NCBI RefSeq assembly: GCF_015910535.1
Contig: NZ_JACBJG010000007.1
Coordinates: forward strand, 124,001-188,000
Length of the DNA: 64,000 nucleotides
Reading direction: 5' to 3'
Origin: Saccharomonospora sp. NB11
Lineage (GTDB): Bacteria > Actinomycetota > Actinomycetes > Mycobacteriales > Pseudonocardiaceae
Shown: piece after piece, positions 1 to 8,706 of the stretch
Position numbering within the stretch: position 1 is the first letter of the stretch
Layout: each line of letters begins with the position of its first letter
The notes under the pieces: generated by a model
Databases searched by the model: none
Told to the model about the DNA's origin: nothing
Seen by the model: only the letters and a program-made list of their open reading frames with translations
Made by a program: the position numbers and the translations under genes

Positions 1-75
1 GTGGAGCACCGAGGCGTGCTGGGCAAGTACGCGCGGCTCGTGGGGTCGGCGTCGCGGGGAGCGGTGTGCTCGTGA
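1..75 (+). CDS. C-terminal end of an unidentified gene (partial)
   Basis: Frame 1 is open from the window edge to a TGA at 73-75 and reads ...GKYARLVGSASRGAVCS. Nearly every third codon position is G or C, as in the real genes nearby, and the stop lies 6 bp before the convergent acetyltransferase gene ends. Only 24 residues are visible, so no function can be given. The frame choice rests on codon use alone. Confidence 0.5.
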   Translation: MEHRGVLGKYARLVGSASRGAVCS

Positions 76-81
76 GGGCCG

Positions 82-930
82 TCAGCGGCCCAGCTTGTCC
101 TCGATCCAGCTCACCCCGAACTCGACCACGTCGGCCGCCTCGAACAGGTGGCTCGGCGCGGCGCCGACCCGGCGGCTGTGTCCGACGCCCGCCGCCAGCA
201 GGTCACGGCCGATGACGCCGAACGGGTCGTCGTCCGGTCCGACGACGGGCGAGTAGTCGAACGCCCCGTTCTCGGAGTCGATGTCGGTGAACGTGCGCCA
301 CACGCGTTCGCCGTCCACCCGGATCGGCATCTCGTACGAGATGTGGATCTTGCCGGGTGCGTCGGCGATGGCCTCCGCGTGGTGCAGCAACGTGAGGGTG
401 TCCAGCGGCGCGCCGAGCAACAGCACCCGACCACCGACCTCGGTCAGTCGAGCGAGCGGGCTGCCCGGCCCGTGCGGGTCGTCCCAGGGGTGGTCGGCCA
501 TCAGCTCCTCGGCGCGACGGCCGAGCGCGGCGAAGCTGACGTCGGGGTGCCTGCTGCGGACGGCACCGGGCCAGCGACGCAACGCCTCGGGCAGCCGACC
601 GTTGTCGTGGTCGGCCTCGCTGAGCTGCGGGTCGAAGGCGGGATGCTCCGCCCGCACCCGCTCCTGCCATTCCGGCGGCCACGTGACGAAGTCGTACGGT
701 GGAGCGTCGTTCCAGCCACACGTGACCATGAGCGTCCCACGTGGACCGACCACGTCCTGCAGCGCCTGGATGAGCGTGGTGGGGCCGCCCGCGACGTAGC
801 CGATCGCGGACATCCGGGTGTGGAACATGACCGTGTCGCCCTCCCGCAGCCCGAGCGCGGTGAGGTCGGCGCGAAGCCTGCTGCGGGTGACGGGACCGTC
901 GCTGCGTCGCAGCAGCGCGAAGGTGTCCAT
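82..930 (-). CDS. AAC(3)-family aminoglycoside N-acetyltransferase
   Basis: Predicted cytosolic acetyl-CoA-dependent N-acetyltransferase of the aminoglycoside 3-N-acetyltransferase (antibiotic_NAT) family, 282 residues from the ATG at 930. Family features seen are the N-terminal GPVTRSRLRADLTALG block, MFHTRMSAIGYVAGG, the HPDVSFAALG block that supplies the active-site histidine region, HPWDDPHGPGSPLARL, and GAPLDTLTLLHHAEA. A GTG at 990 would add 20 residues; ATG 930 is preferred because family members begin close to the GPVTR block. Chromosomal copies are common in actinomycetes and need not confer clinical resistance; the true substrate may be a different aminosugar. It stands alone, convergent with the partial gene on its left. 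Confidence 0.85.
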   Translation of the reverse strand: MDTFALLRRSDGPVTRSRLRADLTALGLREGDTVMFHTRMSAIGYVAGGPTTLIQALQDVVGPRGTLMVTCGWNDAPPYDFVTWPPEWQERVRAEHPAFDPQLSEADHDNGRLPEALRRWPGAVRSRHPDVSFAALGRRAEELMADHPWDDPHGPGSPLARLTEVGGRVLLLGAPLDTLTLLHHAEAIADAPGKIHISYEMPIRVDGERVWRTFTDIDSENGAFDYSPVVGPDDDPFGVIGRDLLAAGVGHSRRVGAAPSHLFEAADVVEFGVSWIEDKLGR

Positions 931-1068
931 GGCTCGAAGTCTAGGTCCGCTGCCCCGACCGGATGAATCCGAAATCGGAGTTTCGGACACGCCCTCACGG
1001 AGCCCGATTCTGTCGGCGCCCGCTGATAGTCAAAAGAGATATCGAGCATGACCCCGGGGAGGCGGCAC

Positions 1069-1455
1069 ATGGTGAAGGCACTGGTGGCCACATCGGCGAC
1101 GCAGGGCTATCGCGACAACGATTACCACTGGTGTGTCGAGGGCGAGTTGGTGTGGATCGCGCCGACGTGTGCGCAGGACCGCTACGACCCGGACGGCGGA
1201 TGCGGTTGCGGGCGGGGCTTCGCCGGGTTGTCGTCGCACCGTGCCACCACCACCGCCATGGTGCGCACCCTGCACGGCATCACCCGCGCGGACTACATCA
1301 TGGTGCTGCGGTCCAGTGTGGAGGAACAGGGCTACGAGATCGACGACGTGGAGGCACTGGCCGACTCGTTGCTCGACCTCGTGGCCGACCTGCCCGACGG
1401 TGCGGTGCTGGAACACCGCCTCGACTACGTGCAGGTGCGGCAGCGCGTGCCGTGA
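1069..1455 (+). CDS. DUF7715-like conserved actinobacterial protein
   Basis: A 128-residue soluble protein of unknown function. It has a conserved N-terminal block (VKALVATSATQGYRDNDYHW), a cysteine-rich centre (CAQDRYDPDGGCGCGRGFAG) and an acidic C-terminal half. The four clustered cysteines could bind a metal, but nothing here proves it. I chose ATG 1069 over ATG 1048 because GGGGAGG sits six bases upstream of it. It is transcribed alone and converges on the arabinosyltransferase gene. The family label is from memory of similar actinobacterial proteins; no function should be assumed. Confidence 0.75.
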   Translation: MVKALVATSATQGYRDNDYHWCVEGELVWIAPTCAQDRYDPDGGCGCGRGFAGLSSHRATTTAMVRTLHGITRADYIMVLRSSVEEQGYEIDDVEALADSLLDLVADLPDGAVLEHRLDYVQVRQRVP

Positions 1456-1476
1456 CGGCAGGTCGAGGGTGGCCGG

Positions 1477-1494
1477 GAGCGAGGGCTCTCGCTC
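1477..1494. terminator. Bidirectional hairpin between convergent genes
   Basis: GAGCGAG, loop GGCT, then CTCGCTC form a perfect 7-bp stem between the DUF7715 gene and the arabinosyltransferase gene, whose stop codon it touches. It lacks a T-run, as is usual for actinobacterial hairpins. Confidence 0.5.
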
Positions 1495-4400
1495 AGGGTT
1501 GCGGGCCGGGGCCGGGGGACCACCAGCCGGGTCGGACGTCGCGTTCCCGCTGGATCGTGGGCGGGTCTCCCGCCTCGTACGGTTCGACGGCGTACAGCGC
1601 GCCCCACGGCTGGTCCACCTCACCCGCGAGGTAGCTCGGGATCTCGGGCTTCGCGGCGACCTCGTCGAGGTTGCCCAGCATGCCTCCCGCGGTGGCGCTC
1701 GCCCAGCCCGCTTCGTCGGCGAGTGATCCCGCCGTGAGGTGGTAGCCGGGCAGGCGCAGAACGCCGTCGGCGATGGTCGTGGGGGTGAGACACGGGTAGA
1801 CGAACGACGCGGGCCAGTCGACGTAGACGGGAGTGTCGCCGACCGCTTCCGTGAGGGTTGTGAACGTCGGTGCGCGGGGCGCGGTCGCGGCCACCCAGCC
1901 GTCGGTGGTGAGGTCGTCGTCGACGAGAACGAGCCGGACCGCGTCGGCGTCGGCCGGGACGTCGGCCGCCCACAGGCGCGCGTCCTCCCACTCTCCGGTG
2001 CCCGCGCCCGGAGCCAACGCCGTGCGGGTGCCGAGCGCCTGCACGCCGTCCGGGGTCCGGCGTCCGAACTCGACGTCCACATGGGTGGCGGTGCCCGACG
2101 GCGATGCGACCGAGACGACGACGCGTGGGGCGTCCTGTGCGCCGTCGTCGCCCGCGTCGGCGGGCAGCACGTGCCACGGGGTGTCGACCCGACCGGTGGT
2201 CGGAGTCCTCGCGTCGTGGCTGCTCCACATCGGGACGGTGTCGGCGTCGAAGCCGTGCGGTGGGCCGTCGAGCGGGTCGGTGACCGAGGTCGGGGCGGTG
2301 TGGAAGCCGGTACCGCTGCCCGGGTCGGTCGACAGCGGTGACAGGACGTGGTTCGCCGGGTCGCGCTCGACCATGACGTGGTCGCCGAGGCCACAGTGAC
2401 TGCCGGTGAGGTGGGCGAGGTTCGCGGTCCCGAGACTGTAGGTGCCGCGCTGCTCCACCATGGCCTTGACCATGCTGCCGACGGTGAACAGCACCACGAA
2501 CCCGCACACCGCGACGATCGCCACCGACCCGCGCCACAGCGCGAGGCGGTGGACCTGCGGGGTGGGCGGCCCGGTTCCTCGTGCGCGCACGTTCTCCGAG
2601 AACGCCACGACTCCCGCGACGGCGGCGGCCAGGGTCAGCACCGTGGACAGCGCGACGCCCCCGACCTCGGGCGGCAGGTCGAACCAGGGGACACCCACCT
2701 GCGAGACGAACCAGTAGTCGTTGGGTGCGGTCACCGAGACGGCCGCGACCAGCAGCAGGCCCGCCACGAACGCGGCGTGGTTGCGTCGGGAGCGCAGCAC
2801 CGACCCGCTGGTGGCGAGTGCCGTGAGCGCCGCCATGGCCGCGCCCACGGCCGCGAACGCCCCGAAGTGGTGGGTCCACTTCGTCGGCGTCAGCGCCAGC
2901 AGGACGAAGAACAGGGCCACGGTGCCGATGAGCCGACGGCTCGGGCCGAGCGCGGCACCGGGGATGCGCCCGCGACGCAGCAGCACGGCGAGACACGCGG
3001 CCGTGCACAGCACGAGCAACAGCACCGGGAATCGCCGGGTCAGCGACCCGTCGGGTGCCTGGCTGAACAGCAGTTCGTAGCGCGCCAGCTCCTCGTACCA
3101 TGACATGCTCGGGCCCACGACGTCGCGCACGCGGATCGCCTCGGCCACGCTCGCGGCCGTCTGATCGGCGAACACCGCGAAGAGCACCAGACACCCGGAG
3201 GCGAACACCGGGGCGAGGGTCGCCGTCCCGGAGTCGCGGGAGTGCTCGCGCAGCAGCCGGAACAGCGGGCGGGCCGCCACCAGGAACGGGGCGATGGCGA
3301 TCAACCCGGTGGGCGTGGCGGCGACGGTGAAGGCAGCGGCGCCGACGCCGAGACACACGGGCAGCAACCGGCGTGTGGCGAGGGCGCGCTCCACCGCCCA
3401 CAGCGACAGCAGCGACCCCAACACGGCCACCGGCTCGGGGCGGACACCGTTGTCGTAGGGAAGCCACCACACGCAGAACACCGTCGCGGCCGCCCACCCG
3501 GCCGCTCGGCTGAGTCGGACCGCCGCGCCGAGCCTCGGCAGCACGTGACGGCTCAGAATCAGCCAGCTCGTCACCCCGAGCACGAACGAGGGCAGCCGGA
3601 TCCACGGCACGCTCGCGCTGACCTGCGCCATCACCGTGTACACGTGGTAGAACCAGCCGAACGGAGCCTCCGCCACCCCGAACCAGCGGTGGTAGTTGGT
3701 CAGGTAGCCGGCCTCGTCGGCGACCCTGGCCATGGTGAGGATGTAGCCGTCGTCCGAGGTGACCGGTCCGATGAGGACCCACGCGGCCAGCACGCCGACC
3801 ACGGCGGCGTCCCGGCCGGTGAGGCGGGGCCGACGGCGCACGGGTGGGGCTCGGCGGCCGAGGACGCGGTCGCGCCGGGCAACGGCGGTCAGACACCCGA
3901 GCGCGGCGACGACGCCCAGGGCGGCCACGGCGAGTTTGCCCGCCGTGGGTGACGATTCGTACCGCGTGTCGGGGGTGATCGACACGGTGAGGCCGTCGAC
4001 GGGATCCCGCGTGCCGTCGAGATCCGAGTAGATCCCCACGATGCGGGGTCGGACGTCGCCGTCGACCTCGTACACGGTGGCAGTGCCGACCGTCAGCGTG
4101 GTGCGGTGCGGCGTGGAGTGAACGGCGACCGAACAGTCCGAACCGGACAGCGGCGTACGCGCGACCTGCTCGCCTCGATGCACCGCCACGAGTTCGCCGT
4201 CCTGCACGGTCAGGCGCAGTCCGATGCCGCTGTCGTCCCGCGCCGGTGGGACCGTGGCCAGCAGCAACGCCGAGCCGGACGTGCGCGCGTCGAGGGAGCG
4301 CACCGTCGCGCAGGGCACGGTCGCCGCGGTGTCCAGAGCCCAGTAGGACACCAGGGGAGCGTTGACCGCCGTGGTGTCACCGGCCACCGGCCAGACGATG

Positions 4401-4573
4401 CGGGCGGAGGACTGGATCACCGGCAGGAACGGGAACACGAGCGCGCAGAACACCGTCACCAGTCCCAGCGCCGCCGCCACGCGTCGCCCCGGCACGGGGG
4501 TGGCCGACCGGCGTGGCGAGTGCCGTGGAAGGTCCTCCGGCAGGCCCGGACGCGGCGAGGTGATGGAGTCCAT
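1493..4573 (-). CDS. EmbA/B/C-type arabinosyltransferase (GT53)
   Basis: Membrane arabinosyltransferase that would transfer arabinofuranose from decaprenyl-phospho-arabinose to cell-wall arabinogalactan (or a lipoarabinomannan-like glycan). The 1026 residues follow the Emb plan. There is a first membrane helix at about 33-53, an extracytoplasmic domain to about 210, then a GT-C core with many helices. The core carries VTSDDGYILTMARVADEAG, with the acidic DD pair at residues 274-275, and later NYHRWFGVAEAPFGWFYH. A large extracytoplasmic carbohydrate-binding C-terminal half starts near residue 720. The ATG at 4573 has a -10-like TAGCGT 8 nt upstream, so the mRNA may be leaderless. It stands alone rather than in an embCAB cluster; which Emb paralogue it matches cannot be decided by eye. 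Confidence 0.93.
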   Translation of the reverse strand: MDSITSPRPGLPEDLPRHSPRRSATPVPGRRVAAALGLVTVFCALVFPFLPVIQSSARIVWPVAGDTTAVNAPLVSYWALDTAATVPCATVRSLDARTSGSALLLATVPPARDDSGIGLRLTVQDGELVAVHRGEQVARTPLSGSDCSVAVHSTPHRTTLTVGTATVYEVDGDVRPRIVGIYSDLDGTRDPVDGLTVSITPDTRYESSPTAGKLAVAALGVVAALGCLTAVARRDRVLGRRAPPVRRRPRLTGRDAAVVGVLAAWVLIGPVTSDDGYILTMARVADEAGYLTNYHRWFGVAEAPFGWFYHVYTVMAQVSASVPWIRLPSFVLGVTSWLILSRHVLPRLGAAVRLSRAAGWAAATVFCVWWLPYDNGVRPEPVAVLGSLLSLWAVERALATRRLLPVCLGVGAAAFTVAATPTGLIAIAPFLVAARPLFRLLREHSRDSGTATLAPVFASGCLVLFAVFADQTAASVAEAIRVRDVVGPSMSWYEELARYELLFSQAPDGSLTRRFPVLLLVLCTAACLAVLLRRGRIPGAALGPSRRLIGTVALFFVLLALTPTKWTHHFGAFAAVGAAMAALTALATSGSVLRSRRNHAAFVAGLLLVAAVSVTAPNDYWFVSQVGVPWFDLPPEVGGVALSTVLTLAAAVAGVVAFSENVRARGTGPPTPQVHRLALWRGSVAIVAVCGFVVLFTVGSMVKAMVEQRGTYSLGTANLAHLTGSHCGLGDHVMVERDPANHVLSPLSTDPGSGTGFHTAPTSVTDPLDGPPHGFDADTVPMWSSHDARTPTTGRVDTPWHVLPADAGDDGAQDAPRVVVSVASPSGTATHVDVEFGRRTPDGVQALGTRTALAPGAGTGEWEDARLWAADVPADADAVRLVLVDDDLTTDGWVAATAPRAPTFTTLTEAVGDTPVYVDWPASFVYPCLTPTTIADGVLRLPGYHLTAGSLADEAGWASATAGGMLGNLDEVAAKPEIPSYLAGEVDQPWGALYAVEPYEAGDPPTIQRERDVRPGWWSPGPGPQP

Positions 4574-4634
4574 CAGTCCTCACGCTAACGGCGCGCGGCG
4601 GACTCGCCCGGCCGTCGTGTCACTCACGCGGGGC

Positions 4635-5408
4635 TCAGACCGCGGACAGCACCACCAGCGTCACCGTGGTGGCGACCTCGGTGCCCGCGCCCAGGACGTC
4701 ACCGGTGATTCCGCCGAAGCGGCGCACGGCACGCGCGAGCAGCGTTGCCGCGCCCGCCCAGCCGAGGGCCACCGCGAGGACGCCGTGCCACCACGGGAAG
4801 CCGGGCACCACGCCGCTGACCGCCAGCACGATCGCGGCGAGTGCGGCGGCCACACCGGGCGGCACCGTGCCCGCGACGGCCGCGCCCAGTCCGTCCGGGC
4901 GCGCCGACGGCACCGCCCGCACGCAGAACAACGGCAGCACCACGCGTCCGGTGAGCACGGCGGTCGCCACCGCCGCCGCACCCACGCCCGCCGACACCGC
5001 GCCCGCGAGGGCTGCCACCTGCGCGAGCAGGAGCAGGACCACGGTCGCGACCCCACTCGGCCCGACGTCGCCCCGGCGCATCACCGCCAACGCGCGCTCC
5101 CGGTCGTAGGAGGCGGCGAGTCCGTCCGCGACGTCGGCGAGACCGTCGAGATGCAGGCCGCGGTTGCCGAGCGCCACGGCGGCGAGCGCCGCGACGGCGG
5201 TGACGAGATCCGGCAGGCCGAGCCACGTTCCGCCGACGACGACCAGGGCGGCCACCACGGCCAACGGCAGCGCCGCCAGCGGCGCGGCGACCATGGCGAC
5301 GGCGGCGACGTGGCGGTTGACCGCAGCCGGGGGTGTCACGGGCAGCACGGTGAGCGTGCCGACGGCCAGGCGCAGGCCGTCGCGCAGCACCGTCGCGGTG
5401 CGGTTCAC
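4635..5408 (-). CDS. cobS: Adenosylcobinamide-GDP ribazoletransferase (cobalamin-5'-phosphate synthase)
   Basis: Integral membrane enzyme of the nucleotide-loop stage of cobalamin synthesis; it joins adenosylcobinamide-GDP with alpha-ribazole (phosphate). The 257 residues are mostly hydrophobic helices and carry the family signature LHLDGLADVADGLAASYDRE, followed by MRRGDVGPSGV. Length is normal. Its ATG overlaps the stop of cobT by 4 bp (ATGA), so it should be translationally coupled as the last gene of cobU-cobT-cobS. Confidence 0.95.
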   Translation of the reverse strand: MNRTATVLRDGLRLAVGTLTVLPVTPPAAVNRHVAAVAMVAAPLAALPLAVVAALVVVGGTWLGLPDLVTAVAALAAVALGNRGLHLDGLADVADGLAASYDRERALAVMRRGDVGPSGVATVVLLLLAQVAALAGAVSAGVGAAAVATAVLTGRVVLPLFCVRAVPSARPDGLGAAVAGTVPPGVAAALAAIVLAVSGVVPGFPWWHGVLAVALGWAGAATLLARAVRRFGGITGDVLGAGTEVATTVTLVVLSAV

Positions 5409-6460
5409 GTCAGGTCGGCCAGGCGGCCCATGTCGGTGAGCACCGCCCGCGCCGCGCGCAACACCGGCACCGCCTGCACCGCACCGCTGCCCTCACCGAG
5501 CCGTAGCCCCAGGTCGAGAATCGGGTCCAGCCCGAGCGCGGCCAACGCGGCGTGCTGGGCGGGTTCGGTCGAGCGGTGACCGGCGAGCCACCACCGCGCC
5601 GCGTCGGGAGCCACGTCCCGTGCCACGAGCGCGGCTGCCAGCGAGAACACGCCGTCGAGCACGACCGGGGTCGACCGCACCGCCGCCTGCACCAGGAACC
5701 CGGCCGTGGCTGCGGCGCACGCGCTGCCGAGGGCGGTGAGCCGCTCGAACGGGTCCGCCACCCGCGCCGCTGCCCGGTGCAGGGCCCGGTCGACCACCAC
5801 GACCTTGCGTGCGTGCCCGCTCTCGTCCACGCCGGTGCCGGTTCCGACCACCCGGTGAGCGGGCAGGCCCAGCGACGCGCCGACCAACGCGGCAGCGACG
5901 GTGCTGTTGCCGATGCCCATGTCTCCGGGGACGAGCAGGTCGGCGCCCGCGTCCACCTCCTCGTCGGCCACGGCCCGCCCCGCCGCGAAGGCCCGTTCCG
6001 CCTCGCCCGGGGCGAGGGCGTCCTCCACGTCGATGGCCCCGGACCCCCGGCGTACCTTGCGAGCCACGACGTCGCGCGGCAGGTCGTCGAGATCGGCGTC
6101 CACGGCGATGTCGAGCACCCGCACCCGCGCGCCGACCTGCCGGGCCAACACCGTGACCCCGCTCGTTCCCGCCACGAACACCCGCACCATCGCGGCGGTG
6201 ATCTCACGCGGGTACGCCGACACGCCGGGCGTGCCCGAGGACGCGGCGGACACACCGTGGTCGCCCGCGAAGACCACCACCCGCACATCGTCCAACGGGC
6301 GCGGTGGCACCGTGCCGTGCACGCCGCACAGCCACGCGGCGAGCTCCTCAAGCCTGCCGAGTGAACCGACAGGTTTGACCAGCTCGTCGAGTCGCCGTCT
6401 GGCCTGGCACGTCGCCGTCGCGTGGGGCAGCGGGACGACGAGGGACTGCGTCGTCGTCAC
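5405..6460 (-). CDS. cobT: Nicotinate-nucleotide--dimethylbenzimidazole phosphoribosyltransferase
   Basis: Makes alpha-ribazole-5'-phosphate from nicotinate mononucleotide and dimethylbenzimidazole for the lower ligand of cobalamin. 351 residues; typical blocks are KPVGSLGRLEELA, FAGDHGVSA, DMGIGNSTVAAAL and the C-terminal LRLGEGSGAV, whose glutamate matches the catalytic one of the family. The open frame extends far upstream, but GTG 6460 is chosen because it overlaps the cobU stop as GTGA and gives the usual family N-terminus. Four-base overlaps at both ends (with cobU and cobS) indicate a tightly coupled operon. Confidence 0.95.
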   Translation of the reverse strand: MTTTQSLVVPLPHATATCQARRRLDELVKPVGSLGRLEELAAWLCGVHGTVPPRPLDDVRVVVFAGDHGVSAASSGTPGVSAYPREITAAMVRVFVAGTSGVTVLARQVGARVRVLDIAVDADLDDLPRDVVARKVRRGSGAIDVEDALAPGEAERAFAAGRAVADEEVDAGADLLVPGDMGIGNSTVAAALVGASLGLPAHRVVGTGTGVDESGHARKVVVVDRALHRAAARVADPFERLTALGSACAAATAGFLVQAAVRSTPVVLDGVFSLAAALVARDVAPDAARWWLAGHRSTEPAQHAALAALGLDPILDLGLRLGEGSGAVQAVPVLRAARAVLTDMGRLADLT

Positions 6461-7083
6461 AGATGCATCACCCGGCCCGCCACGACCAGTCGCACCGAGT
6501 GCGAGCCCGCCGCGACCGCCGTGTTGAACGCCCCCAGCACGTCGCGGAACACGCGCCCCGCGTGCGTGCCGGGCACGACACCCGAACCGACCTCGTTGCT
6601 CACCGCCACCGCGGGGACCTTCAGCTCGTGCCAGGCGTCCACGAAGTCCTGCAGGCGTTCGTCCACGGCCCGCTGCCACCCGGGACGGCGCTCCCACGCG
6701 CCCGCCTCGTCGAGCACCCGGGTCAGCCAGGTGCCGAGACAGTCCACGAGCAGGGGAGCCGTGGTGGTCCGCAGGACCTCCGGAATGTCCATGGTCTCGA
6801 CCGTGCGCCAATGCGCGGGCCTGCGGTCGCGGTGCGCGGCCACCCGGGCCGCCCATTCGGGGTCGTCGTCGCTCGGCGGCGCGCTGCCCGCCACGTAGAC
6901 GACGTACCGGTAGGGCGTCATGAGCTGCTCGGCGTGCCGCGACTTGCCCGACCGGACACCGCCCAGAACGAGGGTGCGCTGCCCGCCTCGGGCACGACGG
7001 CCGTAGTTGCGCAGGAGGGTCGCCCCCGCCTCCAGCCGCTCGGCCACGAACTCGGTGACCCGCCGTTTCGGATCAGTCATCAT
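6457..7083 (-). CDS. cobU: Adenosylcobinamide kinase / guanylyltransferase
   Basis: Phosphorylates adenosylcobinamide and attaches GMP, preparing it for CobS. The P-loop GGVRSGKS lies at about residues 41-48, and VAGSAPPSDDDPEW, LVDCLGTWLT and VSNEVGSGVVP are the other family blocks. About 35 residues precede the usual family start (RTLVLGGVRSGKS), so the N-terminus is either extended or starts later; ATG 7083 (or the adjacent ATG 7080) is the only ATG upstream of the P-loop. First gene of cobU-cobT-cobS. The 98-bp gap upstream is mostly taken by the gltD terminator, so no cobalamin riboswitch fits there. Confidence 0.92.
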   Translation of the reverse strand: MMTDPKRRVTEFVAERLEAGATLLRNYGRRARGGQRTLVLGGVRSGKSRHAEQLMTPYRYVVYVAGSAPPSDDDPEWAARVAAHRDRRPAHWRTVETMDIPEVLRTTTAPLLVDCLGTWLTRVLDEAGAWERRPGWQRAVDERLQDFVDAWHELKVPAVAVSNEVGSGVVPGTHAGRVFRDVLGAFNTAVAAGSHSVRLVVAGRVMHL

Positions 7084-7120
7084 GGTCGGTCATTCTTGCC
7101 CACAACGGGCCTTTCGCGCT

Positions 7121-7176
7121 GCGGTCGCGGGGGATACGGGACGAACGTGTCGTCCGCCCGCGTCCCCCGCGACCGC
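7121..7176 (-). terminator. Long hairpin terminator after gltD
   Basis: GCGGTCGCGGGGGA at 7121-7134 pairs perfectly with TCCCCCGCGACCGC at 7163-7176 (14 bp); a smaller GGACGA/TCGTCC stem forms inside. It starts 5 bp after the gltD stop and separates gltBD from the cob operon. Confidence 0.75.
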
Positions 7177-7181
7177 GACTC

Positions 7182-8633
7182 TCACGCGATGGGACGGTCG
7201 GTGGGCGCGATCGGCGCCGGCAACACGTCGCGTCCGGTGAGGTAGGCGTCGACCCCGGCCGCCGCCGACCGGCCCTCCGCGATCGCCCACACGATCAGCG
7301 ACTGACCGCGGCCCATGTCACCGGCGACGAACACCTTGTCCACGCTCGTGGCGAACGAGGCGTCGCGCGCCACGTTGCCGCGGGCGTCGAGCTCGACCCC
7401 GAGCTGCTCCAACAGGCCCTCCCGCTGCGGGCCGACGAAGCCCATCGCGAGCAGCACCAGTTGGGCGGGCAGATCGCGCTCGGTGCCCTCGACCGGAACG
7501 AACCGGCCGTCCTCACGCCGCACCTCGACGAGCTTCAGCGCCCGCAGGTTGCCCTCGTCGTCGGCGAGGAACTCCTGCGTGTTCACCGAGTAGAGGCGTT
7601 CGCCGCCCTCCTCGTGCGCCGACGACACCCGGTAGATCATCGGGTACGTCGGCCACGGGTGCGCCTCCGAACGCGACAGCGGCGGCTTCGGCATGATTTC
7701 GAGCTGCGTCACCGAGCGCGCGCCCTGCCGGTGCGCGGTGCCGACGCAGTCGGCGCCCGTGTCGCCGCCACCGATGACGACGACGTCCTTGCCCGCCGCG
7801 TCGATCGGCGAGGTCGCCAGCGCCCCGCTCGCGACCCGGTTGGCGAACGGCAGGTACTCCATCGCCTGGTGCACGCCCGGCAGCTCACGACCCGGCACCG
7901 GCAGATCCCGCGCCGCTGTCGCACCACCGGCGAGCACCACGGCGTCGTGGCCGTCGACCAGCTCGGCCGCCGTCACGTCCACCCCGACGTTCACCCCGGT
8001 GCGGAACTCGGTGCCCTCGGCCCGCATCTGCTCCAGCCGACGGTCCAGCCGGAACTTCTCCATCTTGAACTCGGGAATGCCGTACCGCAGCAGGCCGCCG
8101 ATCGCGTCCGCCCGCTCGTACACCACGACGTCGTGGCCTGCGCGCGTCAACTGCTGCGCCGCCGCCAGACCCGACGGACCGGACCCCACGACGGCGACCC
8201 GCTTGCCGGTCTTCGTGGCCGGAGGCTGCGGCGTCACCCAACCCTCGTCCCACGCCCGGTCGATGATCGAGACCTCGACCCGCTTGATGGTCACGGGATC
8301 GTTGTTGATGCCCAGCACACAGGCCGCCTCGCACGGAGCCGGACACAACGTCCCCGTGAACTCGGGGAAGTTGTTCGTCGCGTGCAACCGCTCGATCGCG
8401 TCGCGCCAGTCGTCACGCCACGTCAGCGTGTTCCACTCCGGGATCAGGTTGCCCAGCGGACAGCCCTGGTGACAGAACGGGATACCGCAGTCCATGCAGC
8501 GCCCGGCCTGCTTGGTGAGCTTCGAGGTCTCGAACTCCTCGTAGACCTCGCGCCAGTCACGCAGCCGCAGGTCGACGGGCCGGGACTTCGGAACCTCACG
8601 CTTGGTGGTGAGAAAACCCTTGGGGTCAGCCAT
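7182..8633 (-). CDS. gltD: Glutamate synthase (NADPH) small subunit
   Basis: Delivers electrons from NADPH through FAD and Fe-S clusters to GltB. 483 residues beginning MADPKGFL. N-terminal Fe-S ligands are in CMDCGIPFCHQGCPLGN and CPAPCEAACVLG, the FAD site is VVGSGPSGLAAAQQL, the NADPH site is VIGGGDTGADCVG, and a C-terminal FVAGDMGRGQSL block closes the FAD domain. ATG 8633 is preceded by GGAGGTGG. Exactly the same 19-bp segment, including this ribosome-binding site and start, also occurs at the gltB stop 73 bp upstream, creating a short ORF between the genes (described separately). Confidence 0.97.
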   Translation of the reverse strand: MADPKGFLTTKREVPKSRPVDLRLRDWREVYEEFETSKLTKQAGRCMDCGIPFCHQGCPLGNLIPEWNTLTWRDDWRDAIERLHATNNFPEFTGTLCPAPCEAACVLGINNDPVTIKRVEVSIIDRAWDEGWVTPQPPATKTGKRVAVVGSGPSGLAAAQQLTRAGHDVVVYERADAIGGLLRYGIPEFKMEKFRLDRRLEQMRAEGTEFRTGVNVGVDVTAAELVDGHDAVVLAGGATAARDLPVPGRELPGVHQAMEYLPFANRVASGALATSPIDAAGKDVVVIGGGDTGADCVGTAHRQGARSVTQLEIMPKPPLSRSEAHPWPTYPMIYRVSSAHEEGGERLYSVNTQEFLADDEGNLRALKLVEVRREDGRFVPVEGTERDLPAQLVLLAMGFVGPQREGLLEQLGVELDARGNVARDASFATSVDKVFVAGDMGRGQSLIVWAIAEGRSAAAGVDAYLTGRDVLPAPIAPTDRPIA

Positions 8634-8706
8634 TGGCCACCTCCGGTACTTTGCGGGACACCCGCACCCGGTCGGTGGCAATAGCTGCACGAGGAGTCTC
8701 AGCCAT
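8626..8706 (-). CDS. 26-codon ORF bridging gltB and gltD
   Basis: The 19-bp sequence TCAGCCATTGGCCACCTCC occurs at 8626-8644 and again at 8699-8717. On the coding strand each copy contains GGAGGTGGCCAATGGCTGA, i.e. a strong ribosome-binding site, an ATG, and the codons VANG-stop in the other frame. The upstream copy ends gltB and opens an ORF beginning [12 protein letters not shown]; that ORF runs to ...KVPEVANG and stops inside the downstream copy, which starts gltD. GltB also ends ...MEVANG. A ribosome leaving gltB could therefore initiate here, terminate at 8626 and reinitiate at gltD. It could equally be a relic of a small duplication. No promoter is visible. Confidence 0.45.
   Translation of the reverse strand: MAETPRAAIATDRVRVSRKVPEVANG

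Noticed and set aside
7084-7181. Cobalamin riboswitch upstream of cobU
   Set aside because: Only 98 bp are available and most is the gltD terminator hairpin; no conserved B12-box sequence was seen.
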